A DNA stretch of 36,042 bases from an uncultured Bacteroidales bacterium (GCA_937898885.1 CALDKD010000083.1:1-36042), one strand, 5' to 3'. Positions 1 to 9,221 are shown, numbered from the stretch's first letter. Notes: generated by a model from the letters alone, not told the origin. Program-made: numbers and translations.

Positions 1-119
1 ATTTCAAAGACTATCCTTCTGTAAAGTGGAAACTGATTAATTTGGCAAAACTCGCCAAACAGAATCCGCAAAAACTTGTGGAAGAAGCAAGTAAACTCGA
101 AGAACTGTTCGGCATATAA
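1..119 (+). CDS. 3' end of an unidentified gene
   Basis: The frame whose codons start at position 3 stays open from the window edge to a TAA at 117-119. It encodes about 38 C-terminal residues ending EELFGI. The stretch is Lys/Leu-rich and predicted helical, with a YPSVKWKL motif near the start of the visible part. The gene begins outside the window, so the product cannot be named. It runs in the same direction as the lipoprotein gene that follows 49 bp later. Confidence 0.5.
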   Translation, partial: FKDYPSVKWKLINLAKLAKQNPQKLVEEASKLEELFGI

Positions 120-168
120 CCCCACTTTACCATTAAGTAAGAAACCATATCAAATAATAAGATTTACA

Positions 169-1137
169 ATGAAGAAATTATATATATTCGCCAGTTCGCT
201 CATTCTTGCTCTTTTCGCTTCATGCGATAAGGAGAATATTGTTTTTAACGATTTCAAAGATATTACATTTGAGGAATGGCCACGAACAGATTGTTCTACC
301 AGTACACGACCAGTAAGAGATCTTGTGGCATACAATCTATTGGGTATTCCTTATAAGTGGCAAGAAGACTGGATGGGCAGTCCTACTTATATTATCGTGC
401 CCGAATACTGGAATGGTGATATAAATATCTCGAGCAAGGAATACATTGAAAAGAATCAATGTAATGGAACTCATGGTGCGTATGTTAATCTGATTAATGG
501 TGAAACGGATGTTATCATAGCTAGTCGTGACATATCGAGAAACGAGCAGCAACTTGCCTCCGAGAAAGGCGTTGCACTGAAGACTGCCCCATTGGCGACA
601 GATGCTCTTGTATTTATCGTTAGCCCGATGAATCCTGTAAAGAACCTGACAGTAGAACAGGTTCAAAAAATATACACAGGCGAGATAACCAATTGGAAAG
701 AAGTTGGAGGCAAAGACCATGCTATCACGCCATACATAAGAAATGCAGACTCTGGAAGCCAGGAGAAAATGGAGACAATGGTCATGAAAGGACTTACGAT
801 GATTGACGGACAGTATATGCGAGAAATCATAGGGTCGCAAATGGAATCTCCCTATTGGCAAATAGAACATGATGAATACGGCATTGGATATACGCCATTT
901 TTCTATTGCACTGCCATGGTTCGTGATTTATTAAAGGTGGATATGCTTTCAATTAATGGAGTGATGCCAAGTAAAGAGACCTTGCGTAATGGCTCATATC
1001 CTTTTATTTCAAGCATCTATGCTGCAATAAGAGAGACGGAAGATCCTGATAGCAAGGCATGCAAGTTTTATGATTTCCTATTCTCGAAATCTGGAGCAAA
1101 TATGATAGACGAAAGCGGCTATATTGCAATAAGATAA
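169..1137 (+). CDS. PstS-like phosphate-binding lipoprotein
   Basis: 322 residues from the ATG at 169, chosen because it opens directly into a lipoprotein signal (MKKLYIFASS, hydrophobic core, lipobox LFASC with Cys near residue 18). The upstream in-frame ATG at 76 would add a non-signal leader and overlap the preceding gene. The body is a type 2 periplasmic binding fold of the PstS/PBP-like family. It has a VNLINGETDVIIASRDIS-type segment, then a VEQVQKIYTGEITNWKEVGG segment typical of phosphate ABC transporter substrate-binding proteins, and a late YPFISSIYAAIRE segment. It is likely anchored to a membrane facing the periplasm and binds phosphate or a related oxyanion. No pstC, pstA or pstB is adjacent, so transport coupling is not shown. 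It is probably followed by the hairpin at 1211-1250. Confidence 0.85.
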   Translation: MKKLYIFASSLILALFASCDKENIVFNDFKDITFEEWPRTDCSTSTRPVRDLVAYNLLGIPYKWQEDWMGSPTYIIVPEYWNGDINISSKEYIEKNQCNGTHGAYVNLINGETDVIIASRDISRNEQQLASEKGVALKTAPLATDALVFIVSPMNPVKNLTVEQVQKIYTGEITNWKEVGGKDHAITPYIRNADSGSQEKMETMVMKGLTMIDGQYMREIIGSQMESPYWQIEHDEYGIGYTPFFYCTAMVRDLLKVDMLSINGVMPSKETLRNGSYPFISSIYAAIRETEDPDSKACKFYDFLFSKSGANMIDESGYIAIR

Positions 1138-1210
1138 TCTTTTTCCATCTAAAAGAACATTAGTACAAAAGCATTGTTCATCTTAACAAGATTGACAATT
1201 AAACAAATAG

Positions 1211-1250
1211 ACCCACTGATTTTCAGCAGAAATGCCGATTGTCAGTGGGT
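1211..1250 (+). terminator. Hairpin after the PstS-like gene
   Basis: A 9-bp perfect inverted repeat, ACCCACTGA at 1211-1219 and TCAGTGGGT at 1242-1250, with a 22-nt loop. It is followed by TTATTGTT and lies 73 bp after the stop codon. The T-tract is imperfect and the loop is long, so this is a probable rather than clear intrinsic terminator. Confidence 0.5.
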
Positions 1251-1284
1251 TTATTGTTCCCAAATTGTGCACCATCATCCCAAA

Positions 1285-1434
1285 TTACTGCGCTTCCATG
1301 AGCATCTGCACCTTTTCATGAAGACTCGGATAATTGTAAGCACCCGGTGAACCCCGTATTTTCCAGCTGACAGGCACCTCGTACCTTTGCTGCGTTTTCA
1401 AATCAATGTCATTATGCTCAGCAAAGAAGAAGTC
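1285..1434 (-). pseudogene. C-terminal gene fragment
   Basis: A 49-codon leftward open stretch ends in TAA at 1285-1287. It has protein-like composition, with YEVPVSWKIRG followed by SPGAYNYPSLHEKVQ. It has no start codon and is closed upstream by an in-frame TGA at 1435-1437. It looks like the surviving tail of a larger gene cut off by rearrangement. The family is not recognised. Confidence 0.3.
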
Positions 1435-1545
1435 TCAGACGTGATCTCATACTGTCAGGAACATGGCTGCACCTACAAGGAGCGTCTCCAAGAGTTAGGC
1501 GTTTCAGCATTTCGCGGCGTAGGGAGTAGGCTTTGTAGAGCATAG
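1414..1545 (+). pseudogene. Remnant resembling an IS66-type accessory ORF
   Basis: A 43-codon ORF opens with MLSKEEVSDVISYCQEHG and continues YKERLQELGVSAF before losing similarity. The opening resembles the N-terminus of the small helix-turn-helix accessory protein (TnpA/OrfA) of Bacteroidetes IS66-family elements. No other transposase part or terminal inverted repeat is visible, and the ORF is far shorter than the usual 100-120 residues. I read it as debris from an insertion sequence. The assignment is from memory of the family only. Confidence 0.35.
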
Positions 1546-1910
1546 CCCTGAGGCAGCCTGTGACTGCGGCATTGCAGCAACACCCTCTGACTACAGCCCT
1601 TATTATTTACCAGCACTCGCCAACCGGCAGCTGCCTCTCCTGACCGAACGGATAGTGATTCATCATACCGATAAGCGAAACCTTACCACCTTAACGCTTA
1701 CCACCTTAACGCTTACCACATGGATGCGACACACCGGTCCATCCACACATAGGCAACTGAAATCTTCACATTAAGTCCAAGTTTAGGCAGACTACGTGTT
1801 CCTTCTTGCGCATTATTTCCGCTAATTTGCGCATTATCCTGACTGATTTGCGCATTAACAAGAGACTCCATCAACAGTACACAATGAATGTATAAGGTGT
1901 TCTTGTTCTG
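1546..1910. other. Non-coding or decayed DNA with short repeats
   Basis: No convincing gene. Visible structure includes a 15-bp tandem repeat (CTTACCACCTTAACG) at about 1683-1719 and three spaced copies of TTGCGCATTA between about 1805 and 1858. On the minus strand the latter read as a 52-codon ORF (1713-1871) with an Asn-Ala-Gln-Ile-Ser repeat. That ORF could be a small gene or a fragment, but nothing supports its expression. Confidence 0.4.
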
Positions 1911-2963
1911 CTACAGCGTGAAATGGAAACGTTTCGTGGTGTCTCTCTGCCAGATGTATTCTGCGGAATGTCCGGTTAAATCAAATAGTACGGTCCACTG
2001 AGTACCACCGTCAACAACGTTGACATCGGACCAATTCTGCCAGACGGCAGACATAGCGTCTAGAAGAGAGGTGGAAGACATACAGCCACCAAGCGAGTCC
2101 CTCACTGCCGAAAGTTTCTCAAAACGGGTGTCACCCTCAACCTTTCCCACACCGAAATTCTCAGCGCAGAGGTAGTGGTTCGTTACTATATCAGTCTCCG
2201 TGACTATCATCTTCTCACCAACCCACTCCACAACGACACTCCTGCCATTTACGTCGGAGATTGAGAGATGATGCAGTGAGCCGACATCGGAATGGTGGTT
2301 GATGCCCTCAAGGAGTGTTACGGCCTCCTCAACGTCGGCAGCATTCCTGAGCAGATATTTTATGGCGCAGGTGGTGGTAAGGGCCGGCTTGCCAGTAGTA
2401 TTCTGATGGATCTCTCCCTCACCTACCATCAGATCTGCCACCGCAAGGCCTTTCTCGTTTATGCCGTCCAAAGCCACAAACAGTACCGAAAGTGCCAGAT
2501 ATTGATTTGTAAAGCCCTCCGGCTTCCAGTCCTCTCCAAAACCAAAGAAATGGGGGTTAAAGGAGGAAATGTACTTGTAGCCACTCTTTGGTGTTACTTT
2601 GGAAATTATGCACAGGCAATCCTGCCAATCAAAGTTTCGCCCCATCATTCTTCCTCCTTCAGGTGTATTCACTGAAAGTGTGGAGCATCCGTAATCCTGT
2701 TCCTGAGGTTCAATCTCAGGCACTCTGGAAAAACCATTCGACAGGAATCGGGTGATGTATGCGCCAAGCCCGTACCCATCTTTGGCTCCGCCCTGCTCAA
2801 GGAATTTGTCAAAGCCGTCATTACCCTTATATTCAAGATAATAAATCCCGTCATCAAGTTTCCTGACCGACGTTGCGCCCTTTACAAAATTGCCGAACAT
2901 AATCCATGTCACCAACGCAGCGCTGATCACAAACATCACAAAATTCTTTATAAACTTCTTCAT
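1911..2963 (-). CDS. Exported linear amide C-N hydrolase (Ntn family)
   Basis: 350 residues. An N-terminal hydrophobic segment (about residues 8-28) is a signal peptide or membrane anchor. It is followed by a propeptide-like stretch and the nucleophile region YGCSTLSV, with Cys93 as predicted catalytic residue. Downstream are the family hallmarks GRNFDW (about 108-113), DGINEKGL (about 168) and a VTNHYL segment that supplies the catalytic Asn. This is the choloylglycine hydrolase / penicillin V acylase superfamily, whose members mature by exposing the Cys and cleave amide bonds such as bile-salt conjugates, penicillin V or N-acyl amides. Substrate cannot be read from the sequence. A bile-salt hydrolase normally starts at Cys2 without a signal, so this exported, propeptide-bearing form is more likely a general acyl-amidase. 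It is a single leftward gene with about 210 bp before the next. Confidence 0.85.
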   Translation of the reverse strand: MKKFIKNFVMFVISAALVTWIMFGNFVKGATSVRKLDDGIYYLEYKGNDGFDKFLEQGGAKDGYGLGAYITRFLSNGFSRVPEIEPQEQDYGCSTLSVNTPEGGRMMGRNFDWQDCLCIISKVTPKSGYKYISSFNPHFFGFGEDWKPEGFTNQYLALSVLFVALDGINEKGLAVADLMVGEGEIHQNTTGKPALTTTCAIKYLLRNAADVEEAVTLLEGINHHSDVGSLHHLSISDVNGRSVVVEWVGEKMIVTETDIVTNHYLCAENFGVGKVEGDTRFEKLSAVRDSLGGCMSSTSLLDAMSAVWQNWSDVNVVDGGTQWTVLFDLTGHSAEYIWQRDTTKRFHFTL

Positions 2964-3175
2964 AACAAAAACATTCCGGCGGTAAAGTTAAATAAAAAAG
3001 GTGTCATACTGACCGTGGCAATACTGATTGCAAGAGTAACCCTCACTCAACTTAAAATCCTGCATATCAGCCGGCAGAGTAAAGTTCAATGTAGCTCCTT
3101 TCTCTGTCAATATACTAAAAATCAAATTGCAGTAAGTACAGGCATGTTATAAAATAAAAAGTATATCTTTTCCTT

Positions 3176-4813
3176 TTACCGCCTGATGGTAATCCTGCCT
3201 TCCGTGCGGGAGTAGCGCCCGGGCATTACGCCGTTGAGGGTGGCTCTCAGGTATTCTGAGATGACATCGCGCACAAGGTCGGTGGTGCGCTCATCTACGG
3301 AAGCGCGTTCCAGGATTCCGTAGCAGCCGGCTTCCATCATTAGGTAATCGGTTGATGCTATGGAATAGCGGCGGTCGGGATCAACGGGTTGGTAGAGGCC
3401 TGTGGAGGCATCCAGTACCTGAAGGTTGCTGACACGACGCGGGGAGCCTTCGGGCACTCCGGTAAAGAGACCGTCGGCATCGGTCTGAAAATGAGTGGTT
3501 ACAGAGCAGTCAACCTCATATCGGATGCCGCTGACCTGCAGCAGATCGCCATTCTCAAGAGGCATCAGCCTTGCGCCAAACTCAAGGGCGTCCATCAGCT
3601 GACGGCCTGAGATGGTTCCCACACAGCAGAAATTGCCGAACGGCTCTATGGCAAAGATATCGTTTGCGGTGATATCCCCTGCTGCTATTCCGGCGCGGAT
3701 GCCGCCACCGTTCACTATTCCAATCTCGGTCTTATATTTGCAGCGCAACGCATCTGTAAAGAAATTAGCGATTGGTGTCTCCTGATAGCGAACCAGCCAT
3801 TTGTCCTCATTATCACGGCAAGGCAGTTCGAAAGGAGTGTTGCCGCACACTGTCTGGCCCTCTTTGAGGATTGTCTCCTTCTCTTTTGACACCAATGCGG
3901 CAACGGTCTGGTCAATGCCGGTATATGAGTCTGTGGGTACAAGACGCGTGCTCAGCTTGCCATTGGTGCCGATTGTAAGAACGCCAATGTTGTTCAGTTT
4001 TGTGCCGGGTGATGTAAGTATCACGGGATTGCCTTTCAGATTACAGACAATAGAGTCTGGTATAACGTGATGAGCGTGACCGTCAAGCACAACATCTATG
4101 CCGGTGGTTCCGGATATAAGGTCAAGGGATGTTATCAAGCCTTCGTATGCCTCATCGCCAAGATGCGCCAGAGCCACCACATAATCCGCGCCATCGGCAC
4201 GCGCCTTGTTGATGTACTTCTGGGCATTCTCCATGAAATCGTTCTCGGAGAAGCCATATTTCAGATAGCCGTCATCATCGCGGAAGGTGGAGTATGAGAC
4301 AGAGCCCATGGTAACTGGTGTGGCGAAGCCGATAAAGGCCACACGGACATTTCCGTACGATACGATATTATATGGCGCGAATACCAGCTGTTCCTTGTCC
4401 AGCTCGTAGAAATTGCAGCACAGAGGTGTGGCACAGAGGCTGTCCATCAGCTCAAACAGGCGTGGAACGCCATAGTCAAACTCGTGATTGCCAAGCGTGA
4501 AGAAATCATACCCCACAGCATTCATTATGCGTATTATTGACGCTCCACGGGTCTTGGCCCCCACTACATCGCCCTGGACGAAATCGCCGCTGCTTACTGT
4601 GGCAACGTATGGGGTCCTGGCCTTGAGGTCATTCCTTAAAGCCGCTAACGTGGCATAGCCATCTACACCGCAATGCACGTCGCTCTCATAGACTATATTT
4701 ATCTCCTTGTCTGGAAGATTCTGAACGGTTGCATTCCCGGACAGTCTTCTGGAACAGCCTGCCAACAGGCACAATGCCGCAAGCGGTAAAAGGAAATCTC
4801 TTCTAAAAGCCAT
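3176..4813 (-). CDS. 5'-nucleotidase / metallophosphatase lipoprotein (UshA-like)
   Basis: 545 residues with a lipoprotein signal ending LLAGC (Cys20). The N-terminal metallophosphoesterase domain shows the ordered metal motifs DVHCG (about 45), GDFVQG, GNHEFD, ALAHLGDE and GHAHH. The C-terminal 5'-nucleotidase domain carries NGGGIRAG and an EPFGNF segment that forms the nucleotide pocket in this family. Expected role: periplasmic or surface hydrolysis of nucleotides or related phosphate esters, supplying nucleosides and phosphate. Length fits the UshA/YfkN family. It lies downstream of carB but is separated from it by a strong palindrome, so it is probably transcribed on its own. Confidence 0.92.
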   Translation of the reverse strand: MAFRRDFLLPLAALCLLAGCSRRLSGNATVQNLPDKEINIVYESDVHCGVDGYATLAALRNDLKARTPYVATVSSGDFVQGDVVGAKTRGASIIRIMNAVGYDFFTLGNHEFDYGVPRLFELMDSLCATPLCCNFYELDKEQLVFAPYNIVSYGNVRVAFIGFATPVTMGSVSYSTFRDDDGYLKYGFSENDFMENAQKYINKARADGADYVVALAHLGDEAYEGLITSLDLISGTTGIDVVLDGHAHHVIPDSIVCNLKGNPVILTSPGTKLNNIGVLTIGTNGKLSTRLVPTDSYTGIDQTVAALVSKEKETILKEGQTVCGNTPFELPCRDNEDKWLVRYQETPIANFFTDALRCKYKTEIGIVNGGGIRAGIAAGDITANDIFAIEPFGNFCCVGTISGRQLMDALEFGARLMPLENGDLLQVSGIRYEVDCSVTTHFQTDADGLFTGVPEGSPRRVSNLQVLDASTGLYQPVDPDRRYSIASTDYLMMEAGCYGILERASVDERTTDLVRDVISEYLRATLNGVMPGRYSRTEGRITIRR

Positions 4814-4842
4814 ACTCTACTATAGTTGTTAAGAGTGGGTCA

Positions 4843-4890
4843 AGGGGACAGGTACCGTGATTCAATGCTGAATCACGGTACCTGTCCCCT
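4843..4890 (-). terminator. 22-bp perfect palindrome after carB
   Basis: AGGGGACAGGTACCGTGATTCA-type arm at 4843-4864, loop ATGC, and its exact complement at 4869-4890. It lies 29 bp beyond the carB stop and before the nucleotidase gene. A stem this long and perfect would stop or stabilise carB transcripts, but neither flank has a run of T. A mobile palindromic repeat (REP-like) that doubles as a terminator is an equally good reading. Confidence 0.6.
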
Positions 4891-4919
4891 CTGATTCACC
4901 TCATTTGTCTCTATCTGGA

Positions 4920-7900
4920 TTACTTGAACCCGTCCCAACTCTTGATTGGAATATCATCTACGCTGGTGGTGCAGAACGCGTTGATGAACGCGCTGGCAAG
5001 ACGGGCGTTGGTGATAAGAGGGATGTTGAGGTCAATGGCGGCACGACGGATCTTATAGCCGTTTGAGAGCTCGTGCTGTGTAAGGTCCTTCGGGATGTTC
5101 ACCACCATATCTATCTCTTTCTTGTGAAGCATGTCAAGAGCCTGCGGCTGCATGCCCTCCTCGCTTGGCCAATAGACCAGAGTGCAGTCAACGCCGTTCT
5201 CCTGCAGATACTTGGCCGTACCGCCTGTCGCATAGATGTTGTAACCCTTCTGACTGAGCAGGCGGGCGGCATCGAGCATCTCGGTCTTCTGCTTGGCGGT
5301 TCCTGTAGAGAGAAGGATGTTCTTCTGCGGGATGCGATGGCCAACTGAGAGCATTGACTCGAGGATGGCATAGCGCGGGTCGTCACCCAGACAGCCAACC
5401 TCGCCGGTTGATGCCATATCAACGCCCAGAACAGGATCGGCCTTCTGCAGACGGTTGAATGAGAACTGGCTGGCCTTGATGCCTACGTAGTCTATATCGA
5501 ACAGGCTCTTCTCCGGTATCTGGAACGGTACGTTCAGCATAACCTTTGTGGCAAGCTCTATGAGGTTTATCTTGAGTACCTTGCTCACGAACGGGAAGCT
5601 TCGTGAGGCGCGGAGGTTACACTCAATAACCTTGATGTCGTTCTCGCGGGCCAGATACTGGATGTTGAACGGGCCGCTGATATGCAGCTCCTTGGCAATC
5701 TGACGGCTGATACGCTTGATGCGCTTTACGGTCTCTACATAGAGTTTCTGTGGCGGGAACTGTATGGTGGCGTCGCCTGAGTGGACACCGGCGTACTCAA
5801 TGTGCTCGCTGATGGCATACGCTATGATCTCACCGTCGCGTGCTACGGCATCCATCTCCACCTCCTTGGCGTGCTCAATGAAACGGCTCACCACAACAGG
5901 GTGCTGCTTGGATACATCGGCGGCAAGCTGCAGGAAGCGCTCAAGCTCGTCCTGGTTGCTGCAGACGTTCATCGCTGCGCCGGAGAGCACGTACGATGGT
6001 CTCACCAGTACAGGGAAACCTACCTTCTCGATGAACTTGCCAATCTCCTTCATAGAGGTAAGCTCGCTCCACTCCGGCTGGTCAACGCCTATGCGGTCAA
6101 GCATTGCGGAGAACTTCTCGCGGTCCTCGGCATTATCGATATTCTTGGCGGATGTGCCCAGAATAGGAACGTTCATTCCGTCCAGACGCATGGCAAGGTT
6201 GTTCGGAATCTGACCGCCGGTCGATACGATTACTCCGTGCGGATCCTCAAGCTCCAGGACATCCATAACGCGCTCGAAGGTGAGCTCGTCAAAATAGAGA
6301 CGGTCGCAGACATCGTAGTCGGTACTTACGGTCTCTGGGTTGCAGTTTATCATTATGTTGCGGTAGCCCTCCTTGCGGATGGTGTTCAGAGCCTGCACAC
6401 CGCACCAGTCGAACTCTACAGATGAGCCGATACGGTATGCGCCAGAGCCGATTACCGCTATTGATCTCTTGTCGGTGTAGAACGGTATGTCGTGAGCTGA
6501 GCCGTTGTAGGTCATATACAGGTAGTTGGCCTGTGCCTGATACTCACCGCCAAGGGTATCAATCTGCTTTACGTATGGCATAATGCCGAATGACTTTCTC
6601 TTGTCGCGTACAGCCAGAAGTCCCTTGTCAACACCCATAGTCTTCTCTATGCCGATGGCACGTGATATCTGGAAATCGGAGAAGCCGGCACGCTTGGCCT
6701 TGAGAACGGTCTCGGGTGTGAGGGCATCGATGCCTTTCAGCTTGTGAAGCTCTACCGAGATGTCGGTTATCTTCTTCAGGCTGTTCAGGAACCACTTGTC
6801 AATCTTGGTGAGCTCCCAGATGCGGTCTATGCTGTAACCTTTCTGAAGTGCCTCGCTGATGGCGAAGAGACGTTTGTCGGTAGGTTCCTTGAGAGCCTTG
6901 TCAAGATCGGGGAATTTGATGGCCTTGTTCTCTACAAAGCCGTGCATTCCCTGCCCTATCATACGGATACCCTTCTGGATAACCTCGCCGAATGAGCGGC
7001 CTATTGACATTACCTCGCCTACGGACTTCATACTGGAGCCAATCTCACGGTCAACACCGTGGAACTTGGAGAGATCCCAGCGAGGCATCTTGCATACGAT
7101 GTAGTCAACCGACGGCTCAAAGAAGTTGGTGGTTGACTTGGTGATGGAGTTGGTGAGCTCATACAGGTTGTAGCCGAGACCCAGCTTGCAGGCTACGAAT
7201 GCCAGAGGATAGCCTGTGGCCTTTGATGCCAGGGCCGATGAGCGGCTCAGACGGGCGTTGACCTCGATTACGCGATACTCCTCTGACTGCGGGTCAAAGG
7301 CGAACTGTATGTTGCACTCGCCCACGATGCCCACGTGACGGGCCACACGGACGGTAAGCTCCTCCAGTTTCTGAACCTCGTGCTGTGTGAGTGTCTGTGT
7401 AGGAGCCACAACGATGCTCTCGCCGGTATGGATGCCCAGCGGGTCGAAGTTCTCCATAGAGCAGACTATGATGCAGTTGTCGCTCTTGTCGCGAACGCAC
7501 TCGAACTCAATCTCCTTCCAGCCCTTGAGGCTCTTCTCAACCAGAATCTGAGGTGAGAACGAGAATGACTTCTCGGCCAGCTTGTTCAGTTCCTCCTCGT
7601 TGTCGCAAAAGCCTGAGCCAAGTCCGCCAAGAGCGTATGCGGAGCGGATGATGACAGGATAGCCAAGCTCAAGGGCTGCCGCACGTGCGGCCTCCATTGA
7701 CTCTACGGCGTGACTCTTGATGGTCTGCACGCCAATCTCGTCAAGACGCTCAATGAAGAGCTCGCGGTCCTCGGTGTCCATAATGGCCTGCACCTGTGTG
7801 CCGAGTACCTTCACGCTATATTTCTCGAATACACCCTGCTGATACAGTGCCACACCGCAGTTCAGCGCTGTCTGACCGCCGAATGCCAGAAGGATTGCGT

Positions 7901-8147
7901 CGGGACGCTCCTTGGCGATGACCTTCTCTACGAAGAACGGAGTAACCGGCAGGAAATAGACCTTGTCGGCAACACCCTCGCTGGTCTGTACGGTAGCGAT
8001 GTTCGGGTTAATGAGGATTGTCTCTATATGCTCCTCCTTCAGGGCCTTCAGTGCCTGTGAGCCTGAGTAATCGAACTCACCGGCCTCACCTATCTTCAAC
8101 GCGCCCGAGCCGAGCAGCAACACCTTTTTATATTTCTTCATTGCCAT
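4920..8147 (-). CDS. carB: Carbamoyl-phosphate synthase large subunit
   Basis: 1075 residues, full length for CarB. It makes carbamoyl phosphate from bicarbonate, ammonia and two ATP for pyrimidine and arginine synthesis. The order is: first carboxyphosphate domain beginning KVLLLGSGALKIGEAGEFD, with RSAYALGGLGSG in its ATP-grasp and EVNARLSRSSALASKATGYP; an oligomerisation region; the second ATP-grasp half beginning SIAVIGSGAYRIGSS, with RPSYVLSGAAM and ECNLRASRSFPFVSKV; and a C-terminal MGS-like allosteric domain with YATGGTAKYL. All expected modules are intact. The start at 8147 lies 12 bp after the carA stop, so carA and carB are co-transcribed. The strong similarity to Bacteroides/Prevotella CarB supports the host call. 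Confidence 0.97.
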   Translation of the reverse strand: MAMKKYKKVLLLGSGALKIGEAGEFDYSGSQALKALKEEHIETILINPNIATVQTSEGVADKVYFLPVTPFFVEKVIAKERPDAILLAFGGQTALNCGVALYQQGVFEKYSVKVLGTQVQAIMDTEDRELFIERLDEIGVQTIKSHAVESMEAARAAALELGYPVIIRSAYALGGLGSGFCDNEEELNKLAEKSFSFSPQILVEKSLKGWKEIEFECVRDKSDNCIIVCSMENFDPLGIHTGESIVVAPTQTLTQHEVQKLEELTVRVARHVGIVGECNIQFAFDPQSEEYRVIEVNARLSRSSALASKATGYPLAFVACKLGLGYNLYELTNSITKSTTNFFEPSVDYIVCKMPRWDLSKFHGVDREIGSSMKSVGEVMSIGRSFGEVIQKGIRMIGQGMHGFVENKAIKFPDLDKALKEPTDKRLFAISEALQKGYSIDRIWELTKIDKWFLNSLKKITDISVELHKLKGIDALTPETVLKAKRAGFSDFQISRAIGIEKTMGVDKGLLAVRDKRKSFGIMPYVKQIDTLGGEYQAQANYLYMTYNGSAHDIPFYTDKRSIAVIGSGAYRIGSSVEFDWCGVQALNTIRKEGYRNIMINCNPETVSTDYDVCDRLYFDELTFERVMDVLELEDPHGVIVSTGGQIPNNLAMRLDGMNVPILGTSAKNIDNAEDREKFSAMLDRIGVDQPEWSELTSMKEIGKFIEKVGFPVLVRPSYVLSGAAMNVCSNQDELERFLQLAADVSKQHPVVVSRFIEHAKEVEMDAVARDGEIIAYAISEHIEYAGVHSGDATIQFPPQKLYVETVKRIKRISRQIAKELHISGPFNIQYLARENDIKVIECNLRASRSFPFVSKVLKINLIELATKVMLNVPFQIPEKSLFDIDYVGIKASQFSFNRLQKADPVLGVDMASTGEVGCLGDDPRYAILESMLSVGHRIPQKNILLSTGTAKQKTEMLDAARLLSQKGYNIYATGGTAKYLQENGVDCTLVYWPSEEGMQPQALDMLHKKEIDMVVNIPKDLTQHELSNGYKIRRAAIDLNIPLITNARLASAFINAFCTTSVDDIPIKSWDGFK

Positions 8148-8159
8148 AGCTGTCTGATT

Positions 8160-9221
8160 TTAGAGTTTTGAGACAAAATCCGAATATATGAACTGTGTGT
8201 CAGTGTCAATCACATCCGACTCTGAGTGGAACATCACGCCAACCCAAGGCTTGCGGGTGTTGTAGATGCCCTCAACGGAGCCGTCGTTGAGATTCTTCAG
8301 ATAGACTTTCCACTTGCCCAGAACGGAGTCCTCGCGCAGGGCGTAGTTGTGGTTCTGTGTGGTGATGAAGCAGCGGTCGGTACCCTCCAGACGAACCGGC
8401 TGGTTGTGGGTGTGATGGCCGAACTTCAGTTTGTAGGTATCCATACCGCCGGCAAGGCCAAGCAGCAGGCATCCCATACCGATTCCCAGAATCGGTTTGT
8501 CGGACTTATCCATAAAGCGCTGGATGTTGGCTACGGCCTCGCTGCAGTAGCTGGGATTGCCGGGACCTTCGGAAAGGACTATGCCATCGCACTTGATCTG
8601 GCTGAAATCGCTCTTCCAGGGAACACGCACCACTGTAAGGCCCTCGTTGATAAGGCAGCGTATCATTCCGGCACGCACGCCGAAATCCACCAGCACCACC
8701 GTTTTCTCAGCTCCGGGATTGTATGTGACAGGTTCTTTGCAGGATACCTCGTCCAGCATATTCGTGAACGCATACTCGGCAGGCTTCGGCATATCGTCAA
8801 AGAGTATTCTGGCGGTCATACTGCCGTGATTGCGGATGTGCTTGGTCAGCTCGCGGGTATCTACTCCCTTCATTCCGGTGATTTTCTCGCGTTTCATCCA
8901 GCTCTCCAGAGTCTCAACCGCATTCCAGTGGCTGTAGAACTCGCTATAGTCGCTGACAATCAGGGCACGTGCCTGAATCCGGTCGCTCTCGGCATTCACC
9001 GGCAGGCCATTCTCATCGTGCTCCAGCGGCTGAACGCCATAGTTGCCTATAACTGGATAGGTCATTACCAACAGCTGACCTCTTGACGAGGGGTCAGTAA
9101 GCAGCTCAGGATAGCCTGTCATCGCAGTGTTGAACACAAGCTCGCCACTGACAGGCTGCTCATAACCGAAAGACTCACCCTTGAAGCAGGTGCCATCGGC
9201 CAAAATCAGTGATACTGTCAT
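8160..9221 (-). CDS. carA: Carbamoyl-phosphate synthase small subunit, altered glutaminase site
   Basis: 353 residues, normal length. The N-terminal CPSase small-chain domain is well conserved (GESFGYEQPVSGELVFNTAM, TDPSSRGQL, GVDTRELTKHIR). The C-terminal class I glutamine amidotransferase domain keeps GPGNP, KFGHHTHNQPV and the FITTQNHNYA segment. The nucleophile elbow, normally GICxGxQL, reads GIGMGCLL: the catalytic Cys position (248) is Gly and the only nearby Cys is three residues on (251). The His-x-Glu motif is HSE (332-334) instead of HPE. In the E. coli enzyme the equivalent Cys269 is essential for glutamine use, so this subunit may not hydrolyse glutamine. Its ATG overlaps the last base of the PurF-like stop codon, indicating tight coupling. 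Confidence 0.9.
   Translation of the reverse strand: MTVSLILADGTCFKGESFGYEQPVSGELVFNTAMTGYPELLTDPSSRGQLLVMTYPVIGNYGVQPLEHDENGLPVNAESDRIQARALIVSDYSEFYSHWNAVETLESWMKREKITGMKGVDTRELTKHIRNHGSMTARILFDDMPKPAEYAFTNMLDEVSCKEPVTYNPGAEKTVVLVDFGVRAGMIRCLINEGLTVVRVPWKSDFSQIKCDGIVLSEGPGNPSYCSEAVANIQRFMDKSDKPILGIGMGCLLLGLAGGMDTYKLKFGHHTHNQPVRLEGTDRCFITTQNHNYALREDSVLGKWKVYLKNLNDGSVEGIYNTRKPWVGVMFHSESDVIDTDTQFIYSDFVSKL

Noticed and set aside
1683..1858. CRISPR array
   Set aside because: The repeats are only 10-15 bp, adjacent or irregularly spaced, without spacers of constant length, and there are no cas genes.
8226..9086. 286-codon plus-strand ORF
   Set aside because: Antisense of carA; no independent support.
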